In this document: positions 9,019 through 18,000 of the stretch, piece after piece
How positions within the stretch are numbered: position 1 is the stretch's first letter
Layout of the letters: every line of letters starts with the position of its first letter
Notes under the pieces: generated by a model
Databases searched by the model: none
Seen by the model: the letters and a program-made list of their open reading frames with translations, nothing else
Told to the model about the DNA's origin: nothing
Assembly (NCBI GenBank): GCA_029269725.1
Contig: JARJHS010000004.1
Span: forward strand, 310,001-374,000
Origin: Pollutibacter soli
GTDB lineage: Bacteria > Bacteroidota > Bacteroidia > Chitinophagales > Chitinophagaceae
Length of the DNA stretch: 64,000 bases
Reading direction: 5' to 3'
Program-made: the position numbers and the translations under genes

Positions 9019-9972
9019 ATGCCAGCATTTGTAAACCGTGTTACCGGTTTATTTGGAATCGAATATCCGATCGTTCAGGCAGGTATGGTGTGGGCCAGCG
9101 GATGGGAACTCGCCAGTGCGGTCAGTAATGCAGGTGGACTAGGAATTATAGGTTCCGGCAGTATGTACCCTGAAGTCCTGCGCCAGCACATCCGGAAATG
9201 TAGAAATGCTACCAGTAAACCCTTTGGCGTCAATATTCCGCTACTCTATCCCGAAATTGAAAAGCACATCAATATTGTAATTGAGGAGGGGGTAAAAATT
9301 ATTTTTACTTCTGCCGGTAACCCAAACAACTGGACAGGCGTACTAAAGAAGGCCGGTGTTGTTGTAGTTCATGTGATTGGCAGTACAAAATTCGCGGTAA
9401 AGGCTGAAAGTGCCGGATGTGATGCAGTGGTGGCAGAAGGATTCGAAGCAGGCGGTCATAACGGAAGGGAAGAAACCACCACAATGGTTTTGGTACCAAT
9501 GGTAAAAGATAAGGTAAAAATTCCCGTTATAGCTGCCGGTGGAATCGCAACGGGTCGGCAGATGCTTGCGGCCATGGTTTTAGGAGCAGAAGGGGTGCAG
9601 GTGGGGAGTCGTTTTGTGGCGAGTGAAGAGGCTTCTGTTCATATTAATTTTAAAAATGTTGTGTTAAATGCAACAGAGGGTGATACGGTATTGTCCTTAA
9701 AAAAGATAGTGCCGGTTCGATTGCTGAAAAACGGCTTCGCGGCATTGGTGGCAGAAGCGGAAGCGAGGGGGGCAGATGCCGGTGAACTGCTGGAATTACT
9801 CGGGAAAGGAAGAGCGAAAAGGGGTATGTTTGAAGGTGATCTCCAGCATGGGGAATTGGAAATAGGCCAGGTGAGTGCGATGTTGAATGACATATTACCT
9901 GCGGGTCAGATCGTTCGTAATCTATGGGATGAATTTAAAACTGCTTTAGAACAACCACTTTCAAATTATTAA
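9019..9972 (+). CDS. nitronate monooxygenase / 2-nitropropane dioxygenase family FMN enzyme
   Basis: A 317-residue TIM-barrel flavoprotein. It opens with FGIEYPIVQAGMVWAS and SAVSNAGGLGIIGSG, the typical FMN-proximal beginning of this family. Further motifs are EGFEAGGHNGREETT (about 140-154) with the His-Gly element and the phosphate-binding AAGGIATGRQMLAAMVLGAEGVQVGSRF (split across about 172-200). Members oxidise nitronates or, in FabK-like relatives, reduce enoyl-ACP; sequence alone does not separate these activities here. The gene is on the same strand as its neighbours, starting 100 bp after the nucleotidyltransferase and ending 9 bp before a small secreted protein gene. Confidence 0.85.
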   Translation: MPAFVNRVTGLFGIEYPIVQAGMVWASGWELASAVSNAGGLGIIGSGSMYPEVLRQHIRKCRNATSKPFGVNIPLLYPEIEKHINIVIEEGVKIIFTSAGNPNNWTGVLKKAGVVVVHVIGSTKFAVKAESAGCDAVVAEGFEAGGHNGREETTTMVLVPMVKDKVKIPVIAAGGIATGRQMLAAMVLGAEGVQVGSRFVASEEASVHINFKNVVLNATEGDTVLSLKKIVPVRLLKNGFAALVAEAEARGADAGELLELLGKGRAKRGMFEGDLQHGELEIGQVSAMLNDILPAGQIVRNLWDEFKTALEQPLSNY

Positions 9973-9981
9973 CTGATCGGT

Positions 9982-10383
9982 ATGAAATGGACCAAAACCA
10001 TCCTGACGCTGCTCTTTGCAGGTGCTGGCTTTATAGCCCAGGCAAACACAAATCCGGGCGATAAAAACACTCCCGTTGAACCAGAAGATGTATACGGAAG
10101 TGTAGTTCATGCCGGTAAAGACAAACCTTTAAAAGATGTCATCATCACTGCTTTTCTTTTAAACAAAAAAGAAAAAGTTGCTGTATCCAATGTCGATGGA
10201 GAATATGGATTAGATAATCTCACTCCCGGAACGTATAAGCTGGTGTTTGAAAAGGATGGTTATCGTAAAGTGGTAAAAGATAAAGTGATCATCAAACCCA
10301 ATAGCGGTATCGAATTAAATGTTGAAATGGAATATAAAGGCTACGAATTAAGTCCTTCTCCTTTTCATTTTATTGAGCTTTAA
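9982..10383 (+). CDS. small secreted protein with carboxypeptidase-regulatory-like domain
   Basis: A 133-residue protein with an N-terminal signal peptide (KTILTLLFAGAGFIAQA). The body, about residues 37-115, reads YGSVVHAGKDKPLKDVIITA, AVSNVDGEYGLDNLTPGTYKLVFEKDGYRK and ends in VEMEYKGYELSPSPFHF. This is the CarboxypepD_reg-like/SpaA-like beta-sandwich common at the start of TonB-dependent receptors and in small periplasmic proteins of Bacteroidota. It is free-standing, with no receptor attached. The gene starts 9 bp after the nitronate-monooxygenase-like gene and is followed by an inverted repeat and a strong terminator, so it ends this transcript. The specific role is unknown. Confidence 0.8.
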   Translation: MKWTKTILTLLFAGAGFIAQANTNPGDKNTPVEPEDVYGSVVHAGKDKPLKDVIITAFLLNKKEKVAVSNVDGEYGLDNLTPGTYKLVFEKDGYRKVVKDKVIIKPNSGIELNVEMEYKGYELSPSPFHFIEL

Positions 10384-10390
10384 ATACAGA

Positions 10391-10423
10391 AGACCTAACA
10401 GGTTTGCGAAACCTGTTAGGTCT
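10391..10423. repeat. perfect 15-bp inverted repeat (AGACCTAACAGGTTT)
   Basis: Arms AGACCTAACAGGTTT (10391-10405) and its exact complement (10409-10423) flank a 3-bp GCG loop. It lies 8 bp after a stop codon and just before a separate rho-independent terminator, so it is unlikely to be the terminator itself. From memory, a very similar palindrome is dispersed in many Bacteroidota genomes, which would make it a REP-like element; no second copy occurs in this window. Confidence 0.85.
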
Positions 10424-10437
10424 GAAAACATGCATAG

Positions 10438-10467
10438 AAAAACCCTCCGTCTGGAGGGTTTTCTTTT
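10438..10467 (+). terminator. rho-independent terminator
   Basis: A perfect 10-bp stem, AAAACCCTCC (10439-10448) with GGAGGGTTTT (10453-10462), has a GTCT loop and runs into TTTTCTTTT. It ends the transcript carrying the small secreted protein gene. Confidence 0.85.
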
Positions 10468-10563
10468 ACAAAGTTGACTCGTGAGGTAAGCACATAGCCA
10501 CTTTGTTTTCGTCTGGGTATGGATCAAACGTCACGCTCATGCGCGACCGACAGGTACTGTCTA

Positions 10564-12825
10564 TTAATGTTTAATCAGTTTGATAATTTTCTGGTTAGTT
10601 CCCGACTCAACTTTAAAGAAGTAGATTCCTCTTGCAAGATTTCCCAGGTTGTCGAGCCTTTGCAGGTTGCTGCCCTTTTCAAGGATCAGCTTGCGGCCGT
10701 AGACTTTGTTTCCAAGGGTATTAGTAATCGTAATCATCACTTCCGCTTTTTCAGGCATTATTATTTCTGCCCTGATTGAGTTAGTGAACGGATTATCATT
10801 TGTTTGAACTGCAAATGTACTTTCAACAACGTTGAGAACGATCAACTTGCTATAGGTAACTTTTCCACCGGTAGTTAACAGACGAAGTCTGTAATAAGTT
10901 ATACCTGTGCTGATCTGTGGATCCGTTAAATCATATGTATTTCTTGAACCTTCCTGGTATTTTCCTTCACTCGTACCGGCAGCTGCGAAATGTACGCCAT
11001 CCGAACTTTTTTCTACCGTGTATGAAATGAATTCATTTTCCTTATCTGTTATCCATTTCAATCTTGCACCATCATCACCCCGGCTGACATTCCATGCCAC
11101 CAGGTCGACTGGTAATACAGAACATTTAATGATGTTGAGTGTCGTGTAATCTGATCCGCTTGCAGAAGAACAACTCGCAGATGAAAGATTACCGGAAGTG
11201 GTGGCCACGACAAGCCTGTACCTGTGTCCACTATCAGCAGACGTTGCAATAAAGGGAGGATAGTTTACAGAATAAACATACTGGCCGCCTGTAAGCGTTG
11301 GGGTACCTGTGCCACTTACCCCCGCATCGACCCAGGTTGCGCCTGCATTGGTGCTGCGTTGCCATTTGTAAAAAGTATAGTTGTTGAAATAGGACTGAAC
11401 TGTTGCTCCGAAATTGGCAACGTTATCTGCACATGTCGTATACATCGGCAATGGGTTCACCACAAGGTTTGGCAAACAGGTAGCCACTGAAATATCATCC
11501 AGCGCCCAGTCATTTCCGCCGCCGCCAGGTGCATTATTGATGAGTTTAAGATCAATTGTGCCGGTAGGACCGGTGCGAAACGTAAAACCCTTTTTTACCC
11601 ACTGGCCTGTGTATTCTATGTTTCCTGTTGTATAGTAGTCAACGCCATTAACTTCGAATGTGATATTGGGCTTTACACCGGAAGAGTCGCCTGCTTTTGT
11701 GGGGATGTATCTTGCCGGTATGGTACTCGTATTGGTGGCACTTTTTCCATTGGAATCACAGCCGCATTTTGAGCAGATGTTCCTGATCCAGCAGGAAATT
11801 TCATAGTAGGTGTTAGGGCACAATCCGGAGATCGAATGCTGAAACGCAGAATCAATTCTATAGGCTGCGTTTACTACCAGCATATATCCGCCATTGTTGT
11901 TATTTACGGTATCTGCCGCAGGATTGCCTAACAGAGGATTAGCTGCTCCTGTATGGTCGCCAATGATATCCCACAGGCTGAAAACGCGATGACTAGGCGA
12001 ACTGTTGTCAGGTTTTGCCCATCCGTTGCTGGTAGAGTAATTGACACGTGTGGATGTATTGTTTGCAATGCCATACATATAATCGTTTGGGGTAGCAGTA
12101 TTAAAAACAGTGTAAGTATAATTTGGGGGAACGTTGGAAGACGCAATGCGGTTACGTGGTTTTCCTGTACCGAATGTACCGTTGAATTCGGTTCCCAATG
12201 TATTTGCACCTACTAAATTCGGGCACATACCGATGTTCGTATAGACTGCCAGTGAGTTCGCTGGAAAAGTATGTGTCTGCAGTGAAGTTGTTCCCGCTTT
12301 ATAGGTCATCTGGCCGCCGCCGATATTAATAATACTACCGAGAGGGGCATTTACTCTGACCCTGAAAGAAGCAACCATAATACATGAGTTGCCACCAAAT
12401 GACGGCTTGTGGGTATTACGGATCCTTCCCCTGCGTGATCTTGTGGCAGGGCTTTCAGTTTGATTGTATCCGAGGTTGATCCGGATGCTCGTTCCACTGA
12501 TCCAGCCTTCATCATCGTTGATTGCATCAGTAAACTGCTTGTAGATTTTTCCCTCGTTTGTGAGAACGCGGATGGTACCTGGCAGGAACGTCGTGCCTGA
12601 CGGAATAACATCATAATAAGCACAACTGTCGAATACCCCGACGCGAACGACAAAAGTCGCACGAATTTCGAGGGTATCACCTGGTTCTATAGTTCCACCG
12701 TTAAGGCCTTTGGTAATATTAGCATAACTCTTACCAAAATCCACAGACTGCGAGTATCCGTTACCGTGAACCGCAATCAACGGGATAATGAAATATAAAA
12801 ACTTTTTGAGTAAATATCTTTTCAT
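10564..12825 (-). CDS. large secreted protein with type IX sorting domain
   Basis: A 753-residue exported protein. A short hydrophobic N-terminus (KKFLYFIIPLIAVHGNGYSQ) is a signal peptide. Residues about 25-190 form a DUF11-like/adhesive beta region (EPGDTLEIRATFVVRVG). A central segment of about residues 285-450 contains a cysteine cluster (CWIRNICSKCGCDS) and ends WALDDISVATC, which resembles the carbohydrate-binding-like sandwich often annotated as CBM4_9 or gliding-associated. The last about 80 residues (from VQTNDNPFTN to IIKLIKH) fit a type-A type IX secretion C-terminal domain, including the GIYFFKVESG strand. A surface or secreted structural/binding role is inferred. The gene is divergent from the sugar-dehydrogenase-like gene at 13186. 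Confidence 0.75.
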   Translation of the reverse strand: MKRYLLKKFLYFIIPLIAVHGNGYSQSVDFGKSYANITKGLNGGTIEPGDTLEIRATFVVRVGVFDSCAYYDVIPSGTTFLPGTIRVLTNEGKIYKQFTDAINDDEGWISGTSIRINLGYNQTESPATRSRRGRIRNTHKPSFGGNSCIMVASFRVRVNAPLGSIINIGGGQMTYKAGTTSLQTHTFPANSLAVYTNIGMCPNLVGANTLGTEFNGTFGTGKPRNRIASSNVPPNYTYTVFNTATPNDYMYGIANNTSTRVNYSTSNGWAKPDNSSPSHRVFSLWDIIGDHTGAANPLLGNPAADTVNNNNGGYMLVVNAAYRIDSAFQHSISGLCPNTYYEISCWIRNICSKCGCDSNGKSATNTSTIPARYIPTKAGDSSGVKPNITFEVNGVDYYTTGNIEYTGQWVKKGFTFRTGPTGTIDLKLINNAPGGGGNDWALDDISVATCLPNLVVNPLPMYTTCADNVANFGATVQSYFNNYTFYKWQRSTNAGATWVDAGVSGTGTPTLTGGQYVYSVNYPPFIATSADSGHRYRLVVATTSGNLSSASCSSASGSDYTTLNIIKCSVLPVDLVAWNVSRGDDGARLKWITDKENEFISYTVEKSSDGVHFAAAGTSEGKYQEGSRNTYDLTDPQISTGITYYRLRLLTTGGKVTYSKLIVLNVVESTFAVQTNDNPFTNSIRAEIIMPEKAEVMITITNTLGNKVYGRKLILEKGSNLQRLDNLGNLARGIYFFKVESGTNQKIIKLIKH

Positions 12826-13185
12826 GGGACAGGAGGATTATCTTTTTCAATGGTTTGGATTGCACGATAAAAGTAAGTTCGGTGTACCGATAATGCAATC
12901 GTATTTCTACAGTCGTGGATTAATTTATTTTGAGCTCATTCTTAAAGTATAATTTCCTGAAAATCAACCAGGGTTGGGTTTATACATTTTCGACAAATGG
13001 ATATCAGTTTGTGTGCTTTGATATTTTTGCAGGAATAGTAAGGTGATTCACAGTTTTAAATCACCAATCAGGGTGTGAAACAATTACCACCATAGGAAAT
13101 CTACGGCTCTGATATACTGTATAATAAAGCAGATACTTTTTCAAAATTCATTCCGTTTTCAAAACCGATCCAAACCCTATATCCG
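12826..13185. other. divergent intergenic region with -7 box
   Basis: This 360-bp AT-rich region separates two divergently transcribed genes for type-IX-secreted proteins. The only signal I can support is TATTTTTG at 13022-13029 on the plus strand, a perfect TAnnTTTG -7 box that would give a leader of about 150 nt to the gene at 13186. I see no ORF, repeat or RNA fold that I would defend. Confidence 0.45.
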
Positions 13186-14928
13186 ATGAGATTACTCGTT
13201 CTTTCACTTCTCATTGCACTATTTTCTGTGCATGAAATAAGAGGCCAGGGTGAACCATTTTCGTTTACGGAAATAAACCTTAAACCTGCAAATCCGAACA
13301 AGTACAGACTTGCGCACCCGTTCGAGATCATCTACGGGCCGGATGATCATTTGTATATCACGGAAAAAGTTGGTCGCGTTGTTCGCGTTAATCCTGTTAC
13401 AGGATTGAGGCAGATCATTCTTGATCATCGTGCCAGTACCTTCATCACATCACATTCTTCTTTCAGTATCAGCCAGGATGGAATGATGGGAATGGCATTA
13501 CATCCTGCATTCGGCACAGGTACAAGCCAGGATTTTATTTATATCGCGTACACCTACAGTGCGGGTAATGCGCGGATTTCCAGGTTCAATTATACAGGTG
13601 GTGCTTCACCGGTATTAAATAATGAGACAGTGCTGATCCAGGGAATTCCTGCAAATAATGATCATAGTTCAGGCAGGTTGATTTTCGGTGCTGATAGTCT
13701 TCTTTATTATAGCTGCGGTGACCTTGGCGCTAACCAGTTTGGCAACAGGTGTGCTGAAATAAGGTCGCAGAAATTACCATCAGCTGCGAATATATCTTCG
13801 GCTAATTATTCCCGTTACTCCGGGAAAATTTTAAGGATCAACCGTGATGGATCAATCCCTTCCACCAATCCCTACTTTGCCGGTGTTCAAAGTCATATTT
13901 TCACAATAGGACATCGCAACTCCCAGGGATTGGTAACACAAAAAGCCCCGACTGATGGTACACAGTACCCGGTTCCCTATCCCGGTGGAAAAATATTCAA
14001 CAGCGAGCATGGTCCACGCACAGATGATGAAATCAACGAGATCATTGGTGGAAGAAATTATGGATGGCCATACATAGCAGGATATCTCGATAATATCAAT
14101 TACAGCTATATCATCTGGGCGACATCTGCAAACTGCGCATCAACCGGTTATACGGAGAATGCAATTCCATCTGGTGCAATGATCAGGCAGGAGTCAGATA
14201 GTGTTCTGACAAATTTTCAACCGCCGATGTCTACACTATACACTGTTTGTAATCCGCTTCCTCTGTCGAAATGTAATGCCAGTGGAACAGATTGGATGAA
14301 ATATGCGACGATTGCACCGGCCAGTATTGATTATTATGCAAACAGCAATGGTCTTGCAATTCCTGACTGGTATCCGTCATTGCTGGTTCCAACATTAAGA
14401 AGGGGTGTGTTGTACAGGTATAAAATGAATGCGACATCAAGTGGTTTTGACAGCGATTCAATACCTTACTTCAGAACGGCTAACCGTTACCGTGATATAG
14501 CCATAAGCAGGGACGGATTACGTATTTATATAATTACAGACAGTGTTGGTACTACATCGGGTCCGAGTGGTACAGGAACAACATCCCTGGCAAACCCTGG
14601 AGCTATTCTTGAATTTATGTATACAGGAACTTTATTGCCCGTCGATGAAAATAAACCCGGTGCAAAACCGGTTAAAAAAGATGGCTTGCGTGTGTTTCCT
14701 AACCCTGCCAGCAATTTCATCCAGGTACAATTTGCCGACCAGCTATTTTCCCGTCATACCAGGTATATTTTATTTGATATGAGTGGAAGAAAAATTATGG
14801 AAGGAACAAATACAGCTAAAGACTTTAAGATCAATACAAGAAATATTAAAAGTGGTGTTTACCTATTGAAAATTCACGATGGTCGAGGGTTGGAAGTTGC
14901 CAGCGAAAAAATTATGATACAGCAATAA
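13186..14928 (+). CDS. secreted PQQ-type sugar dehydrogenase-like beta-propeller with type IX sorting domain
   Basis: A 580-residue protein of the glucose/sorbosone dehydrogenase (GSDH) family. Signal peptide: residues 1-20. The propeller shows the family landmarks GPDDHLYITEKVGRVVRV (about 51-68), MMGMALHPAF (100-109), NNDHSSGRL with H160, GHRNSQG (242-248) and NSEHGPR (272-278) followed by NYGWP (291-295). These match the quinone and calcium site region of Asd/Yli-type soluble aldose dehydrogenases, so PQQ-dependent sugar oxidation at the cell surface is plausible, though not proven. From about residue 503, a type-A type IX sorting domain (RVFPNPASNFIQVQF to SGVYLLKIHD) directs export. It is one of three adjacent type-IX cargo genes. 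Confidence 0.85.
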   Translation: MRLLVLSLLIALFSVHEIRGQGEPFSFTEINLKPANPNKYRLAHPFEIIYGPDDHLYITEKVGRVVRVNPVTGLRQIILDHRASTFITSHSSFSISQDGMMGMALHPAFGTGTSQDFIYIAYTYSAGNARISRFNYTGGASPVLNNETVLIQGIPANNDHSSGRLIFGADSLLYYSCGDLGANQFGNRCAEIRSQKLPSAANISSANYSRYSGKILRINRDGSIPSTNPYFAGVQSHIFTIGHRNSQGLVTQKAPTDGTQYPVPYPGGKIFNSEHGPRTDDEINEIIGGRNYGWPYIAGYLDNINYSYIIWATSANCASTGYTENAIPSGAMIRQESDSVLTNFQPPMSTLYTVCNPLPLSKCNASGTDWMKYATIAPASIDYYANSNGLAIPDWYPSLLVPTLRRGVLYRYKMNATSSGFDSDSIPYFRTANRYRDIAISRDGLRIYIITDSVGTTSGPSGTGTTSLANPGAILEFMYTGTLLPVDENKPGAKPVKKDGLRVFPNPASNFIQVQFADQLFSRHTRYILFDMSGRKIMEGTNTAKDFKINTRNIKSGVYLLKIHDGRGLEVASEKIMIQQ

Positions 14929-14991
14929 ATATTACATGTTTTAAGTTTAATACCAGATTCTTTTTTCTCTTGTTGTAGTTGGTTTTACAAG

Positions 14992-15040
14992 CAAAAGTAA
15001 CCCGCCATAGCTTAAAAGCCTGAGCGGGTTTACTTTTTAA
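14992..15040. terminator. bidirectional terminator between convergent genes
   Basis: A stem of AACCCGC (14999-15005) with GCGGGTT (15024-15030) encloses an 18-nt loop. A T-rich tract follows on the plus strand (TACTTTTTAA), and a TTACTTTTGC tract follows on the minus strand. It lies in the 108-bp gap between the convergent sugar-dehydrogenase-like gene and the giant phosphoesterase gene. Confidence 0.65.
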
Positions 15041-18000
15041 TCTATTATCATGAATTTACGGATAGTCGTTTTGCCATCAGCAATGATTCTTACATAATAC
15101 ACTCCGGATGCAAACGATTTTGTTTCAAAATTGTACCTGCCGTTGGCAACCGCTTCATGAATTGTTTTTCCTTCTTTATTAATGATCTGCAATCTGTATC
15201 GACTGGTTGAATTACCAGTGATTGCAAGAAGGCTGCCTCGCTTAACAGGGACCGGATAAATTCTCAAAGTCTTATCCGCATTCTCGGTTTCTCTTAATTC
15301 AGAAACTGCGCCTGCTGTTGTCATTATCCTTGAGCCTGAATTCACATTCACGGCAAAATTGTCAACGATACAACCCGTCGGATCAGTCACTGTGTAAGTT
15401 GTATTTGAAGACGGACTAACAGTAATACTTCTTCCACTTGCGCCATTTGACCATTGGTAGTTCCCGATCCAGGATGCAGTCAACGTTGTGGAAGAACCTG
15501 AGGAAATATTTACCGTAGTATTTTTTCCTGCGTTCTTCATCATAGTAAAATTATCGGCGATTTGTCCATCTCTCCTGATGAATTTTGCATCGAGGCGATT
15601 GTTCTCTACTTCGAAATAGAACATGCCACCGTCGTCAATGGAAAACGGCATGGCGTTATGCGGGTAACCGTTTTGAATTCCACCATCTGCGCCTGATGAA
15701 CCCGCAACCACATAAACAGTTCCATGATTGACCTGGCCAGTTGATGTTATGTATGGGCAGGAATTATTTGTTCCATCATATTTTCCACTCGAGCTGGTTA
15801 CTCCATGAGTGCCTACATCAAAGGAGCTTTCATTGCCAAAATGATTCCTCATCAGGTATGACCTTTCATAGTCGTGACTATGACCGGTGATGACAAGGTC
15901 AACTCCATATCTTTCAAAAATCCTGATCAGGTTTTCACGGATCTTGATCATTTCATAATCATTATCTGAGCTATGACTTCCCATTGAATACGGCGGATGA
16001 TGGAAGAACACCACAGTCCACATGCTGGAATTGGCTGCAAGATCATTTTTAAGCCATGTAGCCTGTGGCCCGGTGGTATCAAATACCATGTACCAATCTT
16101 CTCGTCCGTATGAATCTAGGCTCAGGAAATGCACATTACCCCAGTTGAAAGAATAATATGATTCTGTTCCTGATGGAACACCCCCGCTTTCTCCGTTCGT
16201 TGGCATTGAGAATGCCTGGAAATACGCATGATCGCGTGATTGTTGAGCAACACCATCATAATCGTGGTTTCCCGGAGATGGGAACACGATATGATTCTTC
16301 AGAATATTTGAGCTGTAAACATTGAAGAAGTTCGTTGTATACTCTGCTTCTGTTCCGTTTGAATAAGCGTTGTCACCCAATAATAACATCAGGTCGGCAG
16401 GGTTGCTTCCAACATAATTCTGGTATGCACTTAAACTTCCTGACTGGAATCCGTTTTCATTTCTTCCGCAGTCCCCGAATGCAGCGAATCCAATCTTTCT
16501 GGAAGTCGATGGAGAAGGTGCCGTTCTGAAATAATTGGATGTACCAGATTGTAATGTTTGCGATGAGGATCCGAAGCTGTAATAATATTTGGTATCCGGG
16601 GTCAGTCCGGTAATGCGCACTTCATGTTCCGTTGTTTGCGTATTGTTTGTTGCAGACAACGTATAGTTACCCTGTGAAGTGCCCACACTGATTTTTGAAT
16701 CAGTTGCAACATCTGAGCGCCAGCGCAAAGTCACAGCAGTTCCACTACCCATCTGCAGGTATGGCCCGCGAACGATCTGTGCTGAGGCGTTAGATCCTGA
16801 AGCATTTCCAATCAATTGAAGATCAAAGGACATATCAGAGCTGACATTATCTGACTGGTGAATTTCAACTGCAATCACGTTTGTTCCATTGACGAATGCA
16901 CTACTCGGGAGTATAGTTGTCTGCAATGTAGCTCCATCATCCGATGCAAACTGGCTTGCAGGAGTGGTGTAACTGATCGTACCGGAAGGCATGTTTGTCC
17001 GGAACACTTCTGTTCCGTTTACGTAAACTACTGCGCCGTCATCACGTTTGACACCCAGTGAAAATCCCCCGAAAGACGATGGGTTGTTAATCGTAACTGA
17101 TTTCCTGAAATAAGTGGTGATGTATTTATTATTTGAATTAGGTCCAAAACTCACTACGGTTCCCTCATCCCCATCGCCGTATCCAAGCTCAGCATTTCCG
17201 TTGGCCCAGCTTTGGTCGTCGAATGAAGTCCCCCTCCAGGAAGTGCCCTGGTTTGATCCGTTGTCAAGGTATTTCCAGGATGACTTGAGTGCGATAAATG
17301 TTGTTGTCTGAGAACCTCCGGAACCCTGGTTCACATTGATAGTCACATCATCAAATGCGGTGGCAAGACTGTTATCCGTTATGGTTAACCGGAATACATA
17401 AGTACCTGCAACAAGCCCTGTGATATTTGTATTTGGTGAAGTTGGGTTTACAATGCTATATGTCGAAGGGCCGGATAATTTGCTCCATGAATAACCTGAA
17501 ATCAATCCGTCAGGATCATAGGAACTGCTTCCAATCATCATGACCGAACTGGTGGGAAGAGAAATGGTTTGATCATCACCAGCTAACGCATTGGGAGATT
17601 GATTTGGTCCAATCGCACCACTGGAGATGATTTCAATAGCGCAAATCTTAGCGTTATCCTTCAGCGTTGCGAAATTAATGGTGAAGAATCCGTCATTTAC
17701 ATTGATATTATTAAACTGTTCAATTTTCGCCAGGTTCTTTCCACCGGCCTGAACATAGATATCATAATTCGACAATGAAGCCTGGCCATTCTCAATGTTT
17801 ACATTAAAGAGCCTGGAATTTGCTTCTGAGAAATTTGTTTCCGCGAAATGCAGTTTCAATGTATAACTACCGACCGGCACAGGAATACTATAGGACATAT
17901 TTCCAGCTCTTTCACTCTGGTATATCGCATCATTGGTCGTGTTGAGGATTTCATTATCAGTGAAATAGTCAAAACCACCGGTATAATATTGATCCGCTGT

